This document shows, piece by piece, positions 39,584 to 49,984 of a stretch of 64,000 bases of DNA. Position 1 is the first letter of the stretch. Each line of letters begins with the position of its first letter. A model generated the notes under the pieces. It saw only the letters and a program-made list of their open reading frames with translations. It was not told the DNA's origin and searched no databases. The position numbers and the translations under genes were made by a program. This stretch comes from Nissolia schottii. Taxonomy: Eukaryota; Streptophyta; Magnoliopsida; Fabales; Fabaceae. The stretch is from contig QANU01017900.1 of NCBI GenBank assembly GCA_003254905.1, forward strand, positions 266,741 to 330,740. The letters run 5' to 3'.

Positions 39584-41020
39584 TTACACACTTTGTTGGC
39601 CCTTCCACTTGAGAGCCAACTCAGCAATTTGCTTTGCCGAGGAGCCACCTTGCCCTAAAGTCTCGGAAGCTGCCTCCTTTAGTTCCTTCATCTTGTGACG
39701 AAGCTTCTTCCCTTGCTCGCCTTCCATCAACCGCCTCACAACGCTAGCCACCTCTTCCCTCCCCACCAAACCACTCTCACCAGCCCGGGGCCTCAGCGCC
39801 ACCTTCACGTCCTCGGCGACCAGGACGGCGTTCATCTTCTGCTCCGCGTAGAGCGGCCACGCGATCAGAGGCACCCCATTAACCACGCTCTCCAGGGTGG
39901 AGTTCCAACCGCAGTGGGTGAGAAAGCCCCCGGTGGACTCGTGGCGCAGCACCTGGGCCTGCGGGGCCCAGGACGGAACCACGAGCCCCCTCGGCCCGAT
40001 CCTCTCCAGGAACCCTCGGGGCAAGAAATGGAGAGGGTCGGAGCGCGAATGGGCAGCGAAGTAGGAGGCATTGGCGACTCTGTCGTCTGGTGACCTCACC
40101 ACCCACAGGAACCTCTGCCCGCTCATCTCCAAGCCCATTGCCAGCTCGTCAACTTGAGCGCCCGAGAGGGTCCCGCCGCTCCCGAAGCAAACGAACAGGA
40201 CGCTGCCGCGTGGCTGGCCGTCCAGCCACCTCAGGCACTCGTCCCCGCTGGTGCTCCCGTCGTCCCCGTTCACCAGCGGCCCCACCGGGTAAACCGGAGG
40301 GCGGCCCGGCTGGAGCTTCTGCAATTCCTGAATCGCCCCCGGTTCAAGCTCCAGGAAGCTGTTGGCTATGATCCCGCGGGCCAGTGTGAAGCGCGTCGCA
40401 TGGTAAAGGAGGCACTTGTAGGCGTCGTCGCTCCGATCCTGAACCGGGTCCAGCAGGTCTTTTCCATGGATGGGGGCGCAACCAGGAATCCGGATGGGCT
40501 CCGGAAGCTCCCTATACTCGCATTGAACCGTTTGGTCCAAGCGAGGGAGGTAAAAGGAGAAGGACAGGGCCATGGCGGTGGAAGGGAAGTAGACGTAGGA
40601 GGGGATGTTGAGCTCTCCCGCCACGTCGAAGGCGTCGGTGCCGAAGAGGTCGACCAGGAGGGCGGCGACGCGGCGGCCGCCGGAGAGGGAGGCGAGGGCG
40701 CTGCGGAGGGAGGGGAGGGAGCGGAGCACGGTGAGAGAGATGAGGGGCTCGATTTTGGTGGAAGGGGGGAGGTCGGAGAGGGAGATTGGAGGGAGGAAGG
40801 TGTGGGAGATGGAGGGAGGGAGGGAGCGGAGGACGGTGGTCTGTGCGGCGGAGGGAGGGCCGTCGGATGGGATGATGAAGGTGACGTGGATGGCCGCGGG
40901 GTGGGCGGTGAGCCTCTTGGCGAACTCGAGCATTGGGATGAGGTGTCCCATGCCGGGGCTTGGCATCATGGCGACCATGCTATTTGTTGCTTGTTTTTGT
41001 GTAGCCATGGCTTCTTGCAC
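39584..41020 (-). CDS. UDP-glycosyltransferase, UGT72 (hydroquinone/monolignol glucosyltransferase) type
   Basis: A single intronless frame of 478 residues (474 from the second ATG). It is a GT-B family 1 enzyme that would transfer glucose from UDP-glucose to a small phenolic or lignin-type acceptor in the cytosol. The N-terminal PSPGMGHLIPM carries the catalytic His26, and Asp124 (LLVDLFGTD) is its partner; their spacing of 98 equals that of H19/D117 in Arabidopsis UGT72B1. The 44-residue PSPG donor-binding box is at 351-394, with THCGWNST and the closing WPLYAEQ. The ATG at 41008 (MATQKQ) has a better context (GCCATGG), and the upstream TATA near 41060 leaves a more normal leader for it; 41020 is the longest frame. 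The coding sequence is markedly GC-rich against its AT-rich surroundings. Subfamily is confident, substrate is not. Confidence 0.95.
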   Translation of the reverse strand: MQEAMATQKQATNSMVAMMPSPGMGHLIPMLEFAKRLTAHPAAIHVTFIIPSDGPPSAAQTTVLRSLPPSISHTFLPPISLSDLPPSTKIEPLISLTVLRSLPSLRSALASLSGGRRVAALLVDLFGTDAFDVAGELNIPSYVYFPSTAMALSFSFYLPRLDQTVQCEYRELPEPIRIPGCAPIHGKDLLDPVQDRSDDAYKCLLYHATRFTLARGIIANSFLELEPGAIQELQKLQPGRPPVYPVGPLVNGDDGSTSGDECLRWLDGQPRGSVLFVCFGSGGTLSGAQVDELAMGLEMSGQRFLWVVRSPDDRVANASYFAAHSRSDPLHFLPRGFLERIGPRGLVVPSWAPQAQVLRHESTGGFLTHCGWNSTLESVVNGVPLIAWPLYAEQKMNAVLVAEDVKVALRPRAGESGLVGREEVASVVRRLMEGEQGKKLRHKMKELKEAASETLGQGGSSAKQIAELALKWKGQQSV

Positions 41021-41055
41021 GTTTCTGCTTTTGGGAATATGGTGCTCTCGATTTT

Positions 41056-41068
41056 ATTTTTATAGAGC
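41056..41068 (-). promoter_or_regulatory. Probable TATA box of the UGT gene
   Basis: On the minus strand CTCTATAAAAATAAAATC lies about 40-55 bases upstream of the two candidate start codons. A transcript start about 30 bases downstream would give a very short leader, which favours the ATG at 41008 over 41020. Confidence 0.55.
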
Positions 41069-43250
41069 TTCGATGTGGTTTGATGTGAGTACTAGTGCTC
41101 GTATTTTAGTGGATAATGCGTACATGGCTGCTTTGATTTCACAGTGTGTATACATGTAACTGTAGTTTAGTTTAACTGTGATGGATTAATGATTAATACG
41201 CAAACATTAATCATGTATTATTGTATAAGTAAAAGTGATCGATTCTTACTCTACAAATTAATACTTTCACACGTGTGTCCAAATATAATTGAATATTTGT
41301 ATAAAATTTCTATGTGCATTTTACTTAAATTCATTAAATATTATTAGTGATGACTGATGATGCTTGTGTTTCGGAATGGGTTACCTTTTCGTGTTTTATT
41401 ATTGTTGGGTGAGAGTTAGTGCATGGGGGAATAAATTAGAAGAAACTAATGTCATGTCAACCTTGGATACGCAGAGAATATTGTCGTCTAAGCCATCAGA
41501 TCTGAATATTAAAAAAAAGGTTTTTCCTAACCAATAGAAGAACAAAACCTTATGTAATATGAATTGACATGATATCTGTAACTAAATCAAATGAGCCCCG
41601 GTAACGCATGGGAGGAAATGTCATACGGTTCAAACTAGTCATATTTCAGATTTCAACAATTGTTGGAATCATGGGAATTCCTACGTATTGCTGAAATCTA
41701 ATTGACGTGTATAGTAAACACACCAACTACTACTAAATTCTAATTTATGAAAATCTGATGAAAGGGTAGAGTCATTCTTACAAAATTTGGAATCGTACTT
41801 AAAATTAAAAGATCCTTTACATATCACTAGTAATTATTTTATCTAGCAGCTAATCACATTAATGTTTGAATAATTAAAAATAATGACAACAGATGATTAA
41901 TATAAAACAGTTTTGGCACATTAATTTATAAAACAAAGTTGAATACATACATACATATAAGAATTTCCTTGCATCATACTAAATATCTAAAGATCTCTCC
42001 ATCGGTTTTGTTATTGTTTTTAATATCATATACTCTAATTTATAGGGCCACCATTTGCGAATTGTAGACCCCATAGTCAACATAATCAAACAAAAATGAT
42101 TGAAGGCAAGGCGGCCTTTAAAAAATGTACATGTATTAAAAAATATAAAATTAAGAGTGATTTAAAAAGTAAGTTTACTAAAATATCTTTATATAATGTG
42201 GTTAGAGTGTTTCATGATAAAATGGGAGATACAGATAATATTAAAAAATTACTATGTTTAATACTAATAAATTAGGAGTATTATTGTAAACATAATAATA
42301 AATTTTGCCTTAAAAAGTGAGAATAACATAATTTGGACAAAAAAAATTGGCTTAAGTAACAGTTAAAATGAACTGGAGGGAGTAACTAACATGTGTTGCC
42401 CGTACACTTAAGTAATGTCACACAAAAATGTTATTTGTATTGTCAAACATAAGACACCATGTTGACTCATAACGCATCCATAAAATGAGATCTTAATGTG
42501 ATGTGGGTCATATTAAAATACTCTCTCCGTTTCATTATAGTAGTCTTTTTCACTTTTTTAATTTACTCAATATATATTTGGATACAATTTTTTATCCAAA
42601 TACATTGCTTTATAAATAAATCTAAAAACATAGAGTGACTACTATTATGGAACAGAAAGAATACTATCTAATGATGAATAATTAAGGAGCCGACACATCA
42701 TCTCATTAATGAGTTCACAAGTCACAACTAAACCCTTATTTAAAGATCACAAATACCAAATCATTTGAAGTAACTTAAATGTTATGTAACATTAAAACTT
42801 TTGCTAAGACCGATCTCTTGTAAACACCAATCTTTTTACTCATCCAACATTTGTAGTGCAAGTTTTTAATGCAAATTCAAACCTACGTTGCTCTCCCAAT
42901 AATATCAAACGTGTTTTTCGATTCACTTATTTTGAATTTAAAACAACCTGTAATAAAAAAGTTTCCTGATACAATTTTTTGTTTTTAAAAAAGTTATTGC
43001 CAAACATGCATCAAATAAGTGCTTAAAAGATGGTCAAAGCCCAAAAAATCACTCATTTTTCAATCCTCCCCAAATTAAAGTTTCCCAGTTTTTCTGGATC
43101 TTGAACCAAAAACAAGGATGAAATGGGCTTAAAATTTTTTTAAAAAATGCATGGGCTTAATGTTGGGTCAAAATAAGGACCCGAAAAAAGCTGCAGCGAT
43201 ATATTGGTCATTTTGGTTTCTTTTTGGTAAAAAGAGGAATCTGAAACTGC
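41069..43250. other. Intergenic DNA between two divergent genes
   Basis: AT-rich, no gene seen. It holds the UGT upstream region, a Stowaway-like MITE (42521-42661) and, near 42365-42380, a GGAGGGAGTA motif that may be one end of another such element whose other end I could not locate. Confidence 0.45.
42521..42661. mobile_element. Stowaway-like MITE
   Basis: A 141-bp element with ends CTCTCTCCGTTTCATTATAG and, in complement, TTCTTTCTGTTCCATAATAG, flanked by TA on both sides (42519-42520, 42662-42663). CTCCCTCCGT-type termini and a TA duplication are the hallmarks of Stowaway (Tc1/mariner-derived) MITEs. Confidence 0.8.
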
Positions 43251-43301
43251 AAGAAACAGAGGGAAAAAAAATAAACAGAGAGAAACACAGCAAGAAGAAA
43301 A

Positions 43302-43562
43302 ATGATTCACCGGAAATGGAGTCTCCTCACTGGCCCCGCCACCATCCTGGGCGGCATAGTCGCCACCGTCGCCGTCGCTAACTTCATCCTCGTCAAGAAT
43401 GTAAAAATCTCTCCCTTTTTTTCTTGTGAAATCCCCTTTTTTTCTTCTTTTTTTCCGCAGTTGTTTTCGATCGTTCTAGATTTGTTCAGAAAGTTTCGAT
43501 TTTGATTCGTTTTTATGGATTTTGATGCTGATTTATGATCTGGGTCGTCGCAAATTTGATCA

Positions 43563-43596
<34 letters not shown>

Positions 43597-44593
43597 GAAG
43601 TTTCTGAGATTTGTTTATACAATTTGAGCTAGCTTCCATTGTGTTTTCTGTTGTTATGTACGGTCGGATTTTCATGTTGATCCTTTTTTGATTTGTGAAT
43701 GAAGCTGGAAAATTGGATGTTATGCTTATATTTCTATGGTTTTAACCTTCGTCTTACGGATTTTGGGAAAATTAACCTATTTGTTCCTGTAGGGTTAGGG
43801 GTTGCTTCAATGAACAATTAAAAAGCTTGTTGTCGAGCTTGATAATCGAATTCGGGAGGAAGAATCGTTTATTATTGATTGATTAAGAGCATGTAGTGAA
43901 ATGATTCATGTCTTAGTCGTAGTATTAGTTAAGAGCGATGATATATTCTCCTAAATCAACTTACAAATCTTCCTAATTCAAAATCGCACTCACAATGACA
44001 TGATTTGTAGTTTATGCAATATTCAAAGATTATTTCAATAGATGTGAGTGAGGTTTTGAATCAGGAGGATTTGCTGGCATGCCAATTAGGAGGATTTAGC
44101 ATTTCTCATTCATTAGTTAATTTAGTCATACTTTTTCCCTTGGTCAATGGAAGACATATTAGGACTCGTTGAAGTCACTAACATAGGAAGACCAGAGAAC
44201 TGTGTTTGATTTCATTGTTGATATTAATTTTTTCCAAGCCTGACATTCACTCCATGTGAGACTATCCGATTTCCAGTAACGGCAACAATAACTATCTGCT
44301 TGAATAGGTGGAGTCGTTTTCATGGATCAACCAAACTGAGGTTATTGAACTATATCAAAAACCAAAATTTAAGTAAAAACTATTTATAAAAGTTTCTGTT
44401 TTGATGGTTTCTCCTAATGTTTTGAGTTATTGTGTCTCTCAATCCAACTTCTGTTGTGTTTTGCTGACTGTTCTAAGAGTTAATTGTAGTTTTTGGGGGT
44501 ATGCTTGTAATTGACCTCTGTTATTGTACTTTTCAGGATCCATTCCTTAAACCTGACCCAAGGAAGTATGAAAACCAACCTGCAACCAAGTAG
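43302..44593 (+). CDS. Small single-span membrane protein (51 aa), two exons
   Basis: Exons 43302-43400 and 44537-44593 join in phase at clean GT-AG sites. The protein starts MIHRKWSLLTGP, has one hydrophobic span (about residues 12-31, ILGGIVATVAVANFILV) and a short polar tail (NDPFLKPDPRKYENQPATK). The arrangement of a basic N-terminus, one helix and a charged tail resembles small subunits of mitochondrial inner-membrane complexes, but I cannot name the family. The start is the first ATG after an A-rich leader (AAAAATGATT). The intron is 1136 bp with an AT microsatellite at 43565-43593. The gene is easily missed because neither exon is long. Confidence that it is a real gene is good; function is unknown. 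Confidence 0.7.
43565..43593. repeat. AT microsatellite
   Basis: A (TA)n run of about 29 bases in the intron of the small membrane protein gene. Confidence 0.9.
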
Positions 44594-45306
44594 GAGAAAA
44601 GATGTCACAGAAGTTTGTATTATGATTGTCATCTGAAATTTGATTTAGGAGCTTGTATGTTGTTTTGCAAGACATGATGCTCTCTCTTTGGTTAATAATA
44701 ATACTGAGATTTTGAATGTAGTCTGGACTTTGGAGCTTGGAACCTAGAAAACTGGTTCTCATTTCAAAGAACCATTCTGTCCTTTCCTTTTTTGGCATAA
44801 TGTCAAGTGCCAATGTGCTATGTGGATGCTAATCTTCCATGTCCTTTTTCTTTTATCCTTATCAATTAACTGTTAAAAGCTTGCCTTTTGAGATTATTAT
44901 ACCAAATTTCTCACCTGTGTCTGCACTTAATGCTAGTGTTGATTGACAGTTATATCTCAAAGAGATGGCTTATAACATTTGTGCTTTGCACATGTTATGA
45001 ACTTAGCTTCAAGAATAAGATGTCCAAGATGTGCTAAAAAAAAAAAAAAACAGGCGTATGTTCCTTAACATTGGATGTTGGTCATTGTTTTATGCCAGTT
45101 TCTTAAGTGGCATGTTGGTTTGTAGCTTCAACTTTAAACCTTCTATCATTGGTTCGATTTGATCGGGACAAACGAAAAAGATCAAATCATTGTTCAATAA
45201 CATTAATCAAGCATCCCCTCATTTGTGCTTTGCCAACTTTGATTTCACTATACAATTCAATGTACATTAAGGAGCTCATCCAGATTATTGTTGTCATCTC
45301 TGTACA
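44594..45306. other. Convergent 3' flanks
   Basis: Probable 3' UTR of the small membrane protein gene (plus) and of the TBL gene (minus). The genes converge here. Nothing else is visible apart from an A run near 45037-45050. Confidence 0.5.
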
Positions 45307-48300
45307 CTATTGAGCATTCACTAGCATTTCCATTATTATATCATTCCAAGAATCAATTGGTCCTGGCAAACACCAATGCAGACAATCATTCTGAACTTTA
45401 GCATTCTTATCCTTTGCAAACGGCTGGAATTGTCTATATGGCCCTGGATGACCATCTGGCCTCAAAAGTGACAGAAAAGTCGTGTCCAAAAGTTTCAATT
45501 TCACACCCTTTTCAGATCCTAAGTTCATAGCATTCTCAAACTCTTCAAGTTCAATACCCCTCATGGTGGAGTCCACATCCACCATTTCCACCTCACCCTC
45601 CTTGAAGGGCAAAGTCCTATTGCAATACCCTCCGCTGAACCACTCCCCATTCTCAAAGTGGTCCGGCGTGGTGGTCCTGAAGAAAACCGTCGCCCTGTGG
45701 CTAGAGTTCGCAACGAAGAAGCCAAAAATCAGCCTCATTGCCTTCCGGTACGCGTAGTCGAATCCGAGCTCAGTTAGGTTCTTCCCGGGGCAGTAGTGGC
45801 AACCGGTGACCGCGCCATTCTCGTGAAATATCGCAGTCTTGAGGAACCATTTGCCGCCGCCGATCACAACATAGTCAAAATTTTCGTATTGGTTGGTCCA
45901 AATGGTGTCAAGAGTGTCAAGGTAGAGCTGTATCTCTGAAGAGGAGACTCCATTCATGTCCTCTGAAATTGATGCCTTGATGAGAAAAGGGGTCCAGATC
46001 ACTGAGAGAGTGACGCTGTGAGAGGGGAATTTCCATGTCTTTGATCTGTATTCTTTGTCATGGTAGATCTCAACAGCTGGTTCCACCTGCAGAAGAATAA
46101 AAACCATCATGGGTGGGGGTGATCAATAGTAGTATACACAATTTTTGTAGGACACAAACACAATGGTACCACAACTAGATAAGGCAGTTATGTTTGTGGG
46201 GGACAAAAGCTATGACACTAATAGGGAAATGGATACAATGCATAATGCATGAAAGAAGCAAATGAGAAGGAAACAAAGAAATGGTAGGGTTGTTCTGCTT
46301 TTATTTATTTATTATTATTAGTCATTTCGCCAATTTTATTCCATCACATGAAGCGAGCATAAGAATCACTACTATAGTGACCCTTAAGCCATCAAGACAA
46401 AAATGAACTCCGACAATGTTGAGAAGATCTCACTAAAAACCATCTAACAGGAGAAACTCTTCTTGCTTTTCAATTTTTATAACTTTTTTCACAAAATTCT
46501 AAAAAAAAAAAAAAAGAAATAGATTAAAAATAGAAAATCAAAATAGAAAGCAAATACACTCTTAATCTGCTTTGTTCAAACCAGTGAATCTCTCGCCATA
46601 AACATTATTAAAATAAAAAGTTTATTCCTCGCTCAAAATTTATAGCATGTTTGAACTTTCATATGGAACTAAAACTATGGTTTGGTAACTTTTGTCCAAA
46701 CCATAATATATAATTTTCTAAAATGAAAAATAAAACATGTTATATTACTATTCTCCAAACGAGTTATGATATATTACAAGTTACAACAAGATACACTGTA
46801 AATAGTATTATATTGATAACAAAATTGTCAGATAATAAGAATATTATTTTATAAGCAATAAAAGGTGGACTGAATTTATAAAATATAGATGTCAGAATAA
46901 CATGATCATAATCGGTGGCCTTCAATATACATTCTTCACCTTCTCTAGCATTGCTCTAGTGATAAATTAGACACAACATTTGAAGTGTAGCACTCATGGA
47001 AAGTAAACTTCTTTCAATATTACATACTAGTTAACACAATGCTAATAATCTTGAAGGTTTTGATTAGTGGGGGGTATGCACAAGTTTTTTTAAATGTTCG
47101 AGATAGGTGAACCTGACTGAGAAAAGAGACCCCTATTTGATTTTTGAAGACTGTGTGGACCAACCATTTAATATTAAGCAGCGCCAGCTGTATTCCACAA
47201 GTGAGATTCAAAACAGCTTTATTAACAAATGACAATGCAATAACCATAACATGACACGCAATGCCTAGCTGTTGAACCTTAGTGTCCATAATTCACAATC
47301 TGAAAACAACTATTAAGATGGTTGGTTGATATAATGATATTGACCATAATTCACAACCAATGGACTAGACACTAGTACGCAACATGTGAAACTAATTTGA
47401 TGTGACTCATATAAACAATATATGCCACAAAATTTAATCACATCACATATCATACAATCACATGGCCTCATTTTATGTCCTTTCTTTTTTTAAGTACATT
47501 CAACAACCAAAGAAGATATTGTCATATTGATTTCTTCAAAATATTGGTAAGCCAATAGTTTAACACAAATGTCTCTTCCCATCATGCTCGTTACTAATCA
47601 TAAACAAAAGTGAGATTCTTTCTCCAACACGAGTTCTGCTACACATACACCAAAAATCATACACCATACATACACCTTGTCTTTATATACATAAAGTTTG
47701 TGTTTTAATTCATGTAATGTTTGTGCACTTAATTAAACATAGTTGAGAATATCATTTACAAGTTTGTAATGTTTGTGCACTAGTGAGAATAAGGTTTGTA
47801 CATTATTAACGGTATATGTATAGGTATATGAAATTAGGTGTACATGTAGCATTTTTGTTTAACATGTCATACATAGGAAAACTTAATGTATATTTACAGA
47901 ACATCAGATATATTATTAATCACACATAAATTGACGTTTTAGTTTTAAGAATGAGTCCTCCTCAAGTTGAGACTAAAATATTAGTATGCGTGTGATCTCG
48001 AATATCAAACATAATACTCTTTGATTGCAGAAGAACTTGTCGTATATAGGCCTATTTACAATACAAATAACCATGTTATATTTGGTCAAGACACACCGAC
48101 TTATGGATCTGGCTAACGTCGTTGTAAGTGTGCTTAAATGAAGTGTCAAATTTATACCATAGTATTTTAATCCTAATAGAATGACTAGCATCAAAATCAC
48201 CTAAACTTTCTTTGGTATATATTGAAAAAAATAAATCCAAAGTACCTGTGAAAGAATGCAAAGTAGGGATTGCACATGGTTCCGGGAGATGGAATCACCA

Positions 48301-49984
48301 ATAAAAGCCCATGATTTATTTCTCATGAGATCAAGAAACTTCTTAGGGTTGAACCTTGGCAATTCACACCCTCTAGGGTTCCACCTCCAATAAAGGTACC
48401 CTGAATCAGGTCTTCCATTTTTCATGCAATCCTGGTGATGCTCTATCACTTGGCAGCTCTCATTGGTGTACATTGGACCAATTAGGTCTGGGACCCAGTC
48501 TCCCACAAAAAGGTCACATTTTTCTGCAACTTAATATATGTAAAATAGCAAGTTAAATACCACATTTTCATAATTAGTGAGAATTTTTGTTATAATTATT
48601 GACAGAAATCATGATGGTAATCAAACGAAATAAAATAGTAATATTTACATATTCATTTAAAAGTCAATAAAATGTCACGTCATTCTAACAACTCAATTTC
48701 GATAAACTTTCCGACTCTAAATTTCTTTTAATAAATTTTATCTCAAATTTTGTCATAATGGCTACTTTTATAATTTTGGAGCCAGGGTGTAATTAGGTAA
48801 AACATTTCCAAGAATAGTGATTTTTAAGATTCAAATCTCCAACATTAGGTAACATGTGCTTTAGGCCAAATTTTGCTTTCAAATAAGAACAATCACTTTT
48901 GGGTTAGAGATCTCATATTTATGGTTGTGATTGATAGTAAAGAGAAGAACGAAAGAACAAAGAAAATAGGGAAAAGAGTGAAAAGAGTGAAAAAGAAGAC
49001 ATAGGTTTTGTTGCAAATAGCATGATGTAAGAAATCAACCTGAAATTCAGAGGCAGCAATGCATCTAATGCAAAAAAAAAGACAAAGCTTTGAATGGTTT
49101 TAAGCTATGCAAAAAGAGGCGACCTTTCTTCCCTTCACTTGTTTATGTTACAATGGTTGCTGAGTTCCCCCCAAAAAGACAATATAAGCTAGTAATTTTT
49201 AGTTATCAATATTTCAACATTCATTAAACTAGTTGCATTATATAATTTGGCTTCTAAACAATCCGCAAGGTTAAATTACATCCTCAATCTAGTTCTCTTT
49301 AGCAATTTGATGAAAAATTGAAGATAACACAAGTTCACACAATCTAGGAACAATAACTGATCAAATACATTTCTCACATTTTTAACATAACCTAATCAAC
49401 GGCGAGAATATACGCATGACCAAGTAATATGAAATTTTTACCCCAGAAAGGCACATAATTGGCACATTCCAACTCAAATGAGAAATCATGGAAAGCAAAA
49501 GGTTCTAAGTTGTTCCATACAACCAAACTCAGAAGGAAAATAAAAAAGAAGAGATGGGCCATTTTCTTTTTCATTTTAATTTTCTTTTTAAATTTTTTGT
49601 TCATTAAACATGCTTGAAGCTTGAAACTTCAAATAACATTATGCAGTTTCATGCATATCCCCAATTCTAATGAACAATCCATTGACACAACCACATTAAG
49701 AGAAACAAAAACCCCTTACCATTTGTAGAGTTTTGGCTCTGGTTTCTTCTTTGGAAATCAACAGAATCAGAAGCCTCAATGGGAACAGAGAAAACAGGAG
49801 ACTCTGTTTTTTCCTCTGCCATAGAAGGAGGTGTCTCCATCGCTGATGAAAAGCTGAGTGAATCCCACAAGAGGAGGCGAAAAGAAAGACCCACCAATAG
49901 AAAAGATAGTGCAACCTTAACGCAAACGTGATTCTGCTTTTGAATCGAAAATGGCTTCAGATCAGACCTCATCTTCTTCACCAT
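45307..49984 (-). CDS. TRICHOME BIREFRINGENCE-LIKE (TBL) polysaccharide O-acetyltransferase
   Basis: Three exons on the minus strand, 49984-49720, 48523-48246 and 46086-45307 (TAG), give 440 residues with GT-AG introns in phase. The order is a short cytosolic N-terminus, one membrane anchor at about 20-40 (Golgi type II topology), a stem, and then the TBL domain beginning EKCDLFVGDWVPD. The catalytic GDS motif is at 164-166 (FIGDSISRN) and the DxxH motif at 415-418 (DCLHWCLPGP), both required in the family. The C-terminal LRPDGHPGPYR segment resembles the TBL19-27 group, which includes the xyloglucan acetyltransferases AXY4/TBL27. The protein likely O-acetylates hemicellulose in the Golgi; the exact polymer cannot be read from sequence. 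A second in-frame ATG lies at 49972. Intron 2 is 2159 bp and holds one copy of the 215-bp repeat family. Confidence 0.93.
47628..47856 (-). repeat. Dispersed ~215-bp repeat, copy 1 (in TBL intron 2)
   Basis: Inverted copy of the sequence at 52933-53159 and 60905-61121. The core ends are TGCTACACATACACC (left) and GGTGTACATGTAGCA (right), an inverted-repeat pair. Blocks such as AATGTTTGTGCACTTAATTAA and AAAGTTTGTGTTTTAA are shared with the other two copies. Confidence 0.8.

Noticed and set aside
40154..41065. 303-codon plus-strand open frame opposite the UGT gene
   Set aside because: It lies antisense to a well-supported glycosyltransferase; its Gly/Glu/Arg-rich translation is what GC-rich antisense codons give, and no domain is visible.
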